A stretch of DNA of 11,918 nt from Pseudopedobacter sp036379295 (GTDB lineage: Bacteria > Bacteroidota > Bacteroidia > Sphingobacteriales > Sphingobacteriaceae), in contig DASVGY010000014.1 of the NCBI GenBank assembly GCA_036379295.1, positions 1-11,918 of the forward strand, read 5' to 3'. The position numbers and the translations under genes were made by a program. Below are positions 6,405 through 11,918 of the stretch, in pieces (positions within the stretch are counted from its first letter, which is position 1; each line of letters opens with the position of its first letter). The notes below the pieces were generated by a model. It was not told the origin of the DNA, searched no databases, and saw only the letters and a list, made by a program, of their open reading frames with translations.

Positions 6405-7105
6405 TGAAGAATAAAAAGGTAATTTTTGAGGATTGGGGCTTGGTTGGTTATCAGGAAGCATGGGATAGGCAAGAGCAGCTGTTTTCTGAAACTGTGGCCA
6501 CCAAAATTTTCAATCGCAACCATCCGGAAGAGGAAAAAGCAACCACCAACAAACTCGTTTTTGTAGAGCATCCGCATGTTTATACCTTAGGCAAAAGTGG
6601 CAAGCCCGAAAATCTTTTATTGGATGAAAATGGGTTAAAGGAAAAGGCTGCAACCTATTATAAAATTAACCGTGGCGGCGATATTACCTACCACGGCCCG
6701 GGGCAAATTGTGGGTTACCCAATTTTAGACCTCGAAAATTTTTTTACCGATATCCATTTGTACTTACGCACTTTAGAAGAAGCTGTCATCCTTACCTTAA
6801 AAGATTATGGAATTGAGGCTGGCAGGTATCCCGGTTTTACCGGAGTTTGGATTGATGCGGATAATGACAAAGCCCGTAAAATTTGTGCAATGGGCGTACG
6901 TTGCAGCCGCTGGGTAACTATGCATGGTTTTGCTTTTAATGTAAACGCCGATTTAGCCTATTTTAAAAATATTGTGCCTTGCGGTATTGATGATAAAGAT
7001 GTAACGTCTATGCAACGTGAATTAGGGCAAGCTGTGAATATAAACCAAGTTAAAGAAAACCTAAAACAACATATTGCCGTACTTTTTGATATGCAAATGC
7101 AATAG
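6401..7105 (+). CDS. lipB: Octanoyl-ACP:protein N-octanoyltransferase
   Basis: LipB moves octanoate from octanoyl-ACP to a lysine of lipoyl domains (pyruvate and 2-oxoglutarate dehydrogenase E2, glycine cleavage H protein), the first step of endogenous lipoate synthesis. With the ATG at 6401 the protein has 234 residues. Signature RGGDITYHGPGQ is at 91-102. The active-site pair is K160 in the ARKICAMGVR segment and C194 in NIVPCGIDDKDVTSM, which match E. coli Lys135 and Cys169. EHPHVYTLGKSG (56-67) forms the usual N-terminal strand. The 6401 ATG overlaps the transferase stop by four bases; a second ATG at 6404 is equally possible. A TTG at 6395 also opens the frame but is less attractive. The next gene starts 2 bp after the stop. 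Confidence 0.96.
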   Translation: MMKNKKVIFEDWGLVGYQEAWDRQEQLFSETVATKIFNRNHPEEEKATTNKLVFVEHPHVYTLGKSGKPENLLLDENGLKEKAATYYKINRGGDITYHGPGQIVGYPILDLENFFTDIHLYLRTLEEAVILTLKDYGIEAGRYPGFTGVWIDADNDKARKICAMGVRCSRWVTMHGFAFNVNADLAYFKNIVPCGIDDKDVTSMQRELGQAVNINQVKENLKQHIAVLFDMQMQ

Positions 7106-7107
7106 AT

Positions 7108-7836
7108 ATGAGGAGCTTATTTTTTTTAGGATGTTGTTTACTGATAGTTTTTGCTGCCTGTGGCAGTAAAACCGAGGTTGCGGAAATCAAAAAGCCAGTG
7201 CTTCCTCCGGCAACGGATACGCCACCAGCCACCTATTTAACGTATTTAGCACTGGGCGATTCTTACACGATTGGCCAGTCGGTAGAGCCTTATCAAAATT
7301 TCCCCAATCAATTGGTTAACCAGTTAAAAGAGGATAATTTTAGCGTAAACGGTAAAATTATTGCGCAAACCGGCTGGACAACCACCAACCTAATCGAGGC
7401 CATAAAAGCAGAAACCCTTGCGCCAAAATACGACTTTGTGACTTTGTTGATTGGCGTAAACAATCAGTACCAACGTGGCGATATTGATACCTACCGAAAA
7501 GAGTTTATAGAATTATTGCAAACCAGTATCAAATATGCAGGCGGAAACGTTAAGCGACTTTTTGTTTTATCTATACCGGATTATAGCGTTACCCCTTTTG
7601 CAGGCAACGATCCGAAAACTGTTTTGCGCATCTCAACAGAAATTGATGCCTATAATCAAATCAATAAAGAAGAAGCTGCTAAAGTGGGAGCAAACTATTT
7701 AGATATCACGCCAATTTCTAAAAAGGCAAAAGATGATAGGTCTTTGCTTGCGGTAGATGGCTTGCATCCTTCGGCAACAATGTACCAAGCCTGGGTTAGC
7801 TTGCTGAAACCGATGGTGCTTAAAACGTTAAAATAA
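7108..7836 (+). CDS. SGNH/GDSL-family hydrolase lipoprotein
   Basis: This 242-residue protein starts with a lipoprotein signal: MRSLFFLGCCLLIVFAACGS, with the lipid-bearing cysteine at C18. A short Pro/Thr-rich linker precedes the hydrolase domain (about 43-242). Block I is ALGDSYTIG with nucleophile S52, block II is AQTGWTT with G89, and block III is LLIGVNNQ (114-120). Block V is VDGLHPS (216-222), giving D217 and H220 for the triad. Block III is usually GxND; here it is GVNN, which keeps the oxyanion Asn. The family contains esterases, lipases and carbohydrate deacetylases, so the substrate is not predictable; extracytoplasmic attachment by lipid is expected. It follows lipB by 2 bp and ends the operon. 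No functional link to lipoylation is evident, and cotranscription may be incidental. Confidence 0.9.
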   Translation: MRSLFFLGCCLLIVFAACGSKTEVAEIKKPVLPPATDTPPATYLTYLALGDSYTIGQSVEPYQNFPNQLVNQLKEDNFSVNGKIIAQTGWTTTNLIEAIKAETLAPKYDFVTLLIGVNNQYQRGDIDTYRKEFIELLQTSIKYAGGNVKRLFVLSIPDYSVTPFAGNDPKTVLRISTEIDAYNQINKEEAAKVGANYLDITPISKKAKDDRSLLAVDGLHPSATMYQAWVSLLKPMVLKTLK

Positions 7837-7844
7837 ATTGAATA

Positions 7845-7874
7845 AAAGAGCACCAGTTTTTAAAGGCGCTCTTT
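7845..7874. terminator. Bidirectional terminator between convergent genes
   Basis: AAAGAGC (7845-7851) pairs with GCTCTTT (7868-7874), and the stem can extend inward to ACC/GGC. On the minus-strand RNA the inward extension is fully paired, including one G-U wobble, and is followed by a U-rich stretch. On the plus strand the same position is an A-C mismatch. The hairpin lies between the stops of the SGNH hydrolase (7836) and the minus-strand lipoprotein gene (7890) and probably serves both, better for the minus strand. Confidence 0.75.
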
Positions 7875-7889
7875 ATGTGTGTTTACAAT

Positions 7890-8663
7890 TTATTTGTACG
7901 TGAATTTTTGTCCGGCATCTGTTGAAAATGCTTTAGAAACAGGGTATCCAGATTTATTATATTCGTATTTAAAAGTGATTGTGCGGTCGCTATCTTTTGC
8001 TTCAATCACATTGTGGGTGTTTAAGTCTCCGGAGTTGATGTAATAAAGAATAGGGCTGGCTTTTAAAAACGGATTATTTTTATCATCGTATTTAAAACTT
8101 GTGGTTTCGGCAACAGGCAAGCCGTTAAGGGTGTATTCCGTTCTTCTGCTGGCGGGGTTTACATCAGTACCCGTATAAGTAAAGACAACTTTTGAAGAAG
8201 GTTTTTTAGCATTTGCACTGCTATAACTTGCGTTCTCTGTAAGTCTATTGCTTGTATCATAACTATACGTATTAAACGTTATTGCATCACCATCTGTGGT
8301 GATACTTTTTGTAATATTATCACCGGTATATTCAAATTCTGTTTTAATAGGGGTGTTTTGCTTGTAAATACTTGTTCCGGATATTTTGATAATTTTTCCG
8401 GCTGTATTTTTTTCAATTCCATCGTATTTAATCATGAGCTCTCCGGATGTCGAAAATTTCTCTAAGGCGGTAATTTTTCCATCACCATCAGTAGTTATCC
8501 CCGTTATTTTTACAGAACTTTCGCCTTTGGATGGCGTCCAATACCTAACTTCGGTTAATATTGTACCCTCAGTTCCGCCTCCTGCAGTTTGTGGGTTATC
8601 ACTTTTTTTGCAAGCGCCCGCTATCATTCCAATAGCAAACAAGCCTAATATTATCTTTTTCAT
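7890..8663 (-). CDS. Putative lipoprotein with YD-like repeats (DUF4595-like)
   Basis: Taken from the ATG at 8663, the 257-residue protein begins MKKIILGLFAIGMIAGACKK, a lipoprotein signal with lipidated C18. The rest is beta-rich with recurring Y-D/N-turn-K motifs: KYDGIEKNTAGKIIKI, TYSYDTSNRLTENASY, FKYDDKNNPFLKA, FKYEYNKSGYPVSKAF and a terminal FTYK. This recalls the YD/RHS-like strands of the DUF4595 lipoproteins common in Bacteroidota. No catalytic motif is visible and no function is proposed. An open frame continues upstream to a TTG at 8684, but that would put seven residues before a perfect signal peptide, so the internal ATG is chosen. It is convergent with the SGNH hydrolase gene and divergent from the FKBP operon across 187 bp. 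Confidence 0.8.
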   Translation of the reverse strand: MKKIILGLFAIGMIAGACKKSDNPQTAGGGTEGTILTEVRYWTPSKGESSVKITGITTDGDGKITALEKFSTSGELMIKYDGIEKNTAGKIIKISGTSIYKQNTPIKTEFEYTGDNITKSITTDGDAITFNTYSYDTSNRLTENASYSSANAKKPSSKVVFTYTGTDVNPASRRTEYTLNGLPVAETTSFKYDDKNNPFLKASPILYYINSGDLNTHNVIEAKDSDRTITFKYEYNKSGYPVSKAFSTDAGQKFTYK

Positions 8664-8693
8664 GTTATAAAGGTAAAGGCTCAACTATTTCTG

Positions 8694-8717
8694 TAAATAC
8701 CCATAAACACGTATTTA
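8694..8717. repeat. Short inverted repeat in the divergent spacer
   Basis: TAAATAC (8694-8700) and GTATTTA (8711-8717) are perfect 7-bp arms around a 10-nt loop. A second, imperfect palindrome, AGCGTATATTCGCT, lies at 8742-8755, with six of seven positions pairing. Both are in the 187-bp spacer between the YD-like lipoprotein and the FKBP operon, where an operator would be expected. A+T richness makes chance a real alternative. Confidence 0.3.
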
Positions 8718-8803
8718 AAATGGGGATTTAAGTTTTAACAGAGCGTATATTCGCTTTTACAGCAAGAATTGGATAAACTATCTTAAGTTAAATAACGTTA
8801 ATG

Positions 8804-8835
8804 TTTAGGTTTTGATTAAAAGAAAGATAAATTTG
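8804..8835 (+). promoter_or_regulatory. Bacteroidota-type promoter of the FKBP operon
   Basis: TAAATTTG at 8828-8835 is a perfect match to the -7 consensus TAnnTTTG of Bacteroidota primary sigma factor promoters. TTTA at 8804-8807, one base off the -33 TTTG, lies 20 bp upstream, the preferred spacing. Transcription would start near 8842, about 10 nt before the ATG at 8851. This supports that ATG over the TTG at 8812, which would lie upstream of the transcription start. Confidence 0.55.
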
Positions 8836-8850
8836 CAAATTGAAATAAAT

Positions 8851-9330
8851 ATGAAGAATTGTTTTTACATTTTGCTTTTCGCAGTTTTAGGTTTTGCCGC
8901 CTGCAAGAAAGAAAAATATGTTGACTATCAAGCTTTAGCGCTTGAACAATACGGCAAAGACACGGTAATCATTAACAAGTTTATTGCCGATAATAATATC
9001 CCAGCAAAAAAGGATTCGACTATTGATATCTACTATCAGATTATTGAGCCCGGTACCGGCGATGAAGTAAATTGGACGGCCAATTCCCTTATCACGGCAA
9101 AGTATGACGGACGGTTTTTAAACGGCACCAGCTTTGATAAAAGTGATTCGGCTATTTTTGAGCTGGGCAGAGTGATAGCTGGCTGGCAAATAGGCATACC
9201 AAAAATTAAAAAAGGCGGTAAAATTCGGTTGATTATTCCTAGTGGTTTTGCTTATGGAGACAGAGGTAGCGGCCAAATTCCTCCAAATTCCATATTAGAT
9301 TTCGACATTGAACTATTAGATATTAAATAA
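8851..9330 (+). CDS. FKBP-type peptidyl-prolyl isomerase lipoprotein (single domain)
   Basis: The 159-residue protein starts MKNCFYILLFAVLGFAACKK, with lipidated C18. A helical linker (about 25-55) then leads to an FKBP domain (about 60-159). By eye the FKBP12 active-site positions are kept: Y85 (Tyr26), F95-D96 (Phe36-Asp37), V108-I109 (Val55-Ile56), W112 (Trp59), Y135 (Tyr82) and F151 (Phe99). The loop SGFAYGDRGSGQIPPNSIL (131-149) is typical. It should catalyse cis-trans proline isomerisation and assist folding of exported proteins, anchored by lipid. A TTG at 8812 opens the same frame further upstream but would add 13 residues before the signal. The next gene starts at the base after this stop, so they form an operon of paralogues. 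Confidence 0.92.
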   Translation: MKNCFYILLFAVLGFAACKKEKYVDYQALALEQYGKDTVIINKFIADNNIPAKKDSTIDIYYQIIEPGTGDEVNWTANSLITAKYDGRFLNGTSFDKSDSAIFELGRVIAGWQIGIPKIKKGGKIRLIIPSGFAYGDRGSGQIPPNSILDFDIELLDIK

Positions 9331-10230
9331 ATGATAAAAAAGATATTAAGCCTTTCCCTTATCGCTATTTTGGCTTTAGCAGCTTGTAAAAAGGAAACAA
9401 GAACTTTAAAAGAAATAGAGGATGAAACCATTAAAAGCTATATTAAATCAAATAACTTAACTGGCTTTTTACCAGAAACATTGGCCTATAACAATAACGG
9501 CGTAACAGATTCTGCTGTTTTTTATTACAAAATATTAAGTGAAGGCAGCGGCGATGCTCTTGTTGGTTGCCCTGGGCCGGATTACGTAGGCGTATTTCAA
9601 ACCACAACATCTATTAATAAAAATGTAAACTTTGAATTTTCTAAATACAACCCACAGTTTAATTACCTGTGTTTAATTAAGCCCGATTCGTGGCGAGAAA
9701 GTCTGTTGAAAATTAAAAGGGGCGGAGAAGTAAGGGTAATTACACCATCTTATTTGGCTTACGGAAAAAGCGGATCGGGTTCTACAATTCCGGGAAATGC
9801 GATTTTAGATAGCAAGTTAAGTTTGGTTGATAACAAAGACCGGCCCGCATACGAAGATAATTTGATAAATAGCTATCTTACAGAGAACAACCTTACAGCA
9901 ACTAAAGATGCCAACGGAATTTATTACAATATCGTTACGCCCGGAAGTGGTGCAGCTATTACTTCTACCGCGGCAAGTATCAAAGTAGCTTACAAAGGAA
10001 ACTTGTTAACAGGCAGTGTTTTTGATCAAGCAACTAATGCTTCGCCGCTAACTATTAATTTAAATAACACCATAAAGGGCTGGCAGTTGGATTTGCCTCT
10101 GATAAAAGTGGGCGGTAAAATTAAATTATATATCCCATCTCGTTACGCTTATGGTGCTAACCCGCCTGCCGGGATTCCTGCAAATTCAATTTTAGCGTTT
10201 GAAATTGAACTGATAGATGTAACTAACTAA
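9331..10230 (+). CDS. Lipoprotein with two FKBP modules, the first degenerate
   Basis: The 299 residues begin MIKKILSLSLIAILALAACK, with lipidated C19. Two modules follow, each a short helix plus an FKBP domain. The second (about 172-299) keeps most of the active site by eye: Y221, F231-D232, I248, W251, Y274 and F290, with Thr247 where FKBP12 has Val55. The first (about 26-168) still shows the fold landmarks (Y85, W121, LAYGKSGSG at 142-150, IPGNAIL at 153-159). It lacks the Phe-Asp pair, the Val-Ile before the tryptophan and the Phe99 equivalent (Ser161), and carries an odd GCPGPDY insert (79-85). It is likely inactive as an isomerase and may bind substrate or act structurally. The linker with NNL and YY recurs before both domains and in the neighbouring gene, suggesting module duplication. 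Confidence 0.9.
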   Translation: MIKKILSLSLIAILALAACKKETRTLKEIEDETIKSYIKSNNLTGFLPETLAYNNNGVTDSAVFYYKILSEGSGDALVGCPGPDYVGVFQTTTSINKNVNFEFSKYNPQFNYLCLIKPDSWRESLLKIKRGGEVRVITPSYLAYGKSGSGSTIPGNAILDSKLSLVDNKDRPAYEDNLINSYLTENNLTATKDANGIYYNIVTPGSGAAITSTAASIKVAYKGNLLTGSVFDQATNASPLTINLNNTIKGWQLDLPLIKVGGKIKLYIPSRYAYGANPPAGIPANSILAFEIELIDVTN

Positions 10231-10243
10231 TTGAGTTATCGGT

Positions 10244-10286
10244 TTAAAACATAAAAAGCAACTTTAGGTTGCTTTTTATGTTTTAA
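10244..10286. terminator. Perfect 19-bp bidirectional terminator overlapping the photolyase stop
   Basis: The arms at 10244-10262 and 10268-10286 are exact complements (19 bp) around the loop TTTAG. The core AAAAAGCAAC/GTTGCTTTTT gives a U-rich 3' arm in both directions. The right arm covers the last two sense codons, most of the third-last, and the TAA stop (10276-10278) of the minus-strand photolyase gene. The hairpin is 13 bp past the stop of the double-FKBP gene. It therefore probably ends both convergent transcripts. Confidence 0.88.
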
Positions 10287-11589
10287 GTGCATTTTTATAG
10301 GTTTCTAAACACCTTTCTCTTGCTTCTTTATGGTCAACAATGGGTTTTGGATACTTAAAAGGGTCGTCAAACTCGGGCACCCATTTTTTGATATACTTTA
10401 AATCTTTATCAAACTTTTTCAATTGCTCATGCGGATTAAAAATCCGAAAGTAAGGTGCCGCATCCACTCCGCAGCCCGCCGCCCATTGCCAGCCGCCAAC
10501 ATTGCTCGAGAGTTCGTAATCCAATAGTTTTTCTGCAAAATAGCGCTCGCCCCAGCGCCAATCAATCAATAAATGTTTGCTTAAAAAGCTTGCAACAACC
10601 ATACGTACGCGGTTGTGCATAAAACCAGTCTCGTTGAGTTGGCGCATCCCTGCATCAACCATTGGGTAGCCGGTTTTACCGTTGCACCAAGCTTTAAATT
10701 CGGTTTCGTTGTTGCGCCATTTGATATCGTCATACTCTTTTCTGAAAGCATCTTTTGCCGAATGCGGAAAATGATAAACGATAGAAAAGTAGAAATCACG
10801 CCAAATCAGTTCGCTTAGCCAAACATTACTTTTCACGTCTATCGCATTATTAACCAGTTCACGGATGCTTACTGTTCCAAAACGTAAATGAACACTTATG
10901 TGCGATGTTGCATCCATTGCAGGGAAATCTCTATCGCGAGCGTAATTTGCTAAAACAGATTTATAGCTTTTATCTGGAAAAGTTAAAGCGCTTTTCTCAA
11001 AGCCCAAATCTTGTAAATTAGGGGATTTTAAATTGTTAATTTGATAAAAATTTTTGAAATAATTTTTTGTGGGGTAAGCCTTGTAATAAAACGGTTTTAG
11101 TTTTTCCAGATATTTGTTTTTATAAGGTGTAAAAACCACGTAAGGTTTACCATCATCCTTTAAAACTTCGTCTTTTTCAAAAATACATTGGTCTTTGTAG
11201 GTGTAAAATTCAACGTTGTTTTTTTCGAAGTAAGCTTTTAATTCTGTGTCTCGTTTAATAGCATAGGGTTCATAATCATGGTTAGTATAAACTTGCGCAA
11301 TGTTATAATCTTTTAATACCGTAGTCCAAACTTCTTTTGGGCTGCCGGTTAACACCAATAAACTCGATTTATATTTAGCTTCTAATTCTTGCTTTATTTC
11401 TGTTAGTTGGTTATAAATAAAAGTTATTCTTGCATCGGCTTTATCAGCCAACTTATCTAAAATTTCTGTATCAAAAATAAACAAAGGCAATACTTTTAGC
11501 CCGCTTTTTAAGGCGTGGTAAAGACCTGCATTATCTGTTAGCCTTAAGTCTCTTCTAAACCAAAATATTGCTATTCTATCATCACTCAT
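10276..11589 (-). CDS. phrB: Class I CPD photolyase
   Basis: The 437-residue enzyme uses FADH- and light to split cyclobutane pyrimidine dimers. The N-terminal Rossmann-like antenna domain starts IAIFWFRRDLRL (6-17). The FAD/DNA domain shows SELIWRDFYFS (259-269), AWCNGKTGYPMVDAGMRQL (300-318), FMHNRVRM (323-330) and NVGGWQWAAG (363-372), followed by DAAPYFRIFNP (376-386). The electron-transfer tryptophans W291, W344 and W367 keep the E. coli spacing (Trp306, 359, 382). N363 matches Asn378 beside FAD N5, supporting CPD photolyase rather than cryptochrome. The antenna cofactor (folate or deazaflavin) cannot be told. The length is a little under the E. coli 472. The start codon overlaps the end of the upstream epimerase gene by 8 bp, so translation is likely coupled. 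Confidence 0.95.
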   Translation of the reverse strand: MSDDRIAIFWFRRDLRLTDNAGLYHALKSGLKVLPLFIFDTEILDKLADKADARITFIYNQLTEIKQELEAKYKSSLLVLTGSPKEVWTTVLKDYNIAQVYTNHDYEPYAIKRDTELKAYFEKNNVEFYTYKDQCIFEKDEVLKDDGKPYVVFTPYKNKYLEKLKPFYYKAYPTKNYFKNFYQINNLKSPNLQDLGFEKSALTFPDKSYKSVLANYARDRDFPAMDATSHISVHLRFGTVSIRELVNNAIDVKSNVWLSELIWRDFYFSIVYHFPHSAKDAFRKEYDDIKWRNNETEFKAWCNGKTGYPMVDAGMRQLNETGFMHNRVRMVVASFLSKHLLIDWRWGERYFAEKLLDYELSSNVGGWQWAAGCGVDAAPYFRIFNPHEQLKKFDKDLKYIKKWVPEFDDPFKYPKPIVDHKEARERCLETYKNALKT

Positions 11590-11917
11590 AAATTTCTTGC
11601 AATGCTTTTTCTATGGTTGGGTAGGTAAATTTAAACCCAATTTCTTCTATTTTTTGTGTACTCATTTTAGTGCTTCCCAAAACAACAGCACTCATTTCGC
11701 CCAAAGCTAATTTTAAGGCAAATGCCGGAACGTTTGGTAACCATAAAGGCTTGTGTAGTTGTTTGGCAATGGCCTTTGTAAGCGAGGCGTTGGTGAGCGG
11801 TTGCGGACTACTCATATTAAATGCCCCTTTAACGTAATCATTCTCTAAACAAAAAATGTACATTTGCGAAACATCTTCTAAATGAATCCACGAAACCCAT
11901 TGTTTGCCACTTCCAAG
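11582..11917 (-). CDS. TIGR01777-family NAD-dependent epimerase-like protein (5' end outside the window)
   Basis: Only the last 111 residues are present; the frame runs open to the right edge, so the ATG at 11863 is internal, not the start. The visible part reads LGSGKQWVSWIHLEDVSQMY, then FNMSSPQPLTNASL, then LWLPNVPAFALKLALGEMSA and a C-terminal GFKFTYPTIEKALQEIY. These are the signature blocks of the TIGR01777/YfcH family, including its DUF1731-type tail. This is an extended SDR branch whose substrate is unknown; the Rossmann and catalytic motifs would lie outside the window. The TGA stop (11582-11584) lies inside the photolyase reading frame start, an 8-bp overlap, so the two are cotranscribed. 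Such epimerases are often found beside photolyase genes (from memory), which hints at but does not prove a shared role. Confidence 0.88.
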   Translation of the reverse strand, partial: LGSGKQWVSWIHLEDVSQMYIFCLENDYVKGAFNMSSPQPLTNASLTKAIAKQLHKPLWLPNVPAFALKLALGEMSAVVLGSTKMSTQKIEEIGFKFTYPTIEKALQEIYE

Positions 11918-11918
11918 C

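Noticed and set aside
8664..8684. Longer start of the YD-like lipoprotein at TTG 8684
   Set aside because: Seven extra residues would precede MKKIILG; the ATG at 8663 gives a standard signal peptide.
8812..8850. Longer start of the first FKBP gene at TTG 8812
   Set aside because: It would place 13 charged residues before a good lipoprotein signal, and a perfect -7 box lies at 8828-8835, inside that extension.
10276..11589. Cryptochrome DASH instead of photolyase
   Set aside because: The length is that of class I photolyases, and the Asn beside FAD (N363) and the triad spacing match E. coli PhrB.

Overview
The window looks like chromosome from a Bacteroidota member, most likely Sphingobacteriaceae (Pedobacter/Mucilaginibacter type). 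The evidence is low-GC sequence, starts without a Shine-Dalgarno sequence, at least one perfect Bacteroidota -7 box (TAnnTTTG), lipoproteins with Cys-Lys-Lys after the lipobox, and a SusC-type plug sequence in a secreted protein. The genus is inferred from sequence character, not from a search. No phage, transposase, tRNA, rRNA or CRISPR is visible. No intergenic stretch exceeds 300 bases.

Left part (1-5159, all minus strand, read right to left). A large secreted protein combines macroglobulin-like (MG2) domains with a SusC-type plug but has no beta-barrel. It is followed after 6 bp by an enoyl-CoA isomerase like mitochondrial ECI1, then a strong terminator. Next come a REP-like intergenic repeat and a 2,4-dienoyl-CoA reductase like mitochondrial DECR1. 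An exact 147-bp array of 21 heptanucleotides touches the reductase stop codon, and beyond it lies a VOC/PhnB-like gene cut by the window edge. The isomerase and reductase are the two auxiliary enzymes needed to feed unsaturated fatty acids into beta-oxidation, and both carry the mitochondrial-type active-site signatures.

Middle (5160-7889). dcd (dCTP deaminase, minus strand) diverges from a plus-strand operon: an Sfp-type 4'-phosphopantetheinyl transferase, lipB (octanoyl-ACP:protein transferase, coupled by an ATGA overlap) and an SGNH/GDSL hydrolase lipoprotein. The first two act on the same ACP chemistry, loading the pantetheine arm and then moving octanoate off it to lipoyl domains. The operon ends at a hairpin shared with a convergent lipoprotein gene.

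Right part (7890-11918). A YD-repeat-like lipoprotein (minus strand) diverges from a two-gene plus-strand operon of FKBP-type prolyl isomerase lipoproteins. The second of these holds two FKBP modules, the first of them degenerate. A perfect 19-bp hairpin lies between this operon and a convergent class I CPD photolyase gene and overlaps the photolyase stop codon. The photolyase start overlaps the end of a TIGR01777-type epimerase gene that runs off the window.

Most of the window is ordinary housekeeping and envelope content. The items most worth a second look are the heptamer array, the REP-like element, the mitochondrial-type unsaturated-fat enzyme pair, the barrel-less MG2/plug protein, and the FKBP module duplication with a decayed domain.
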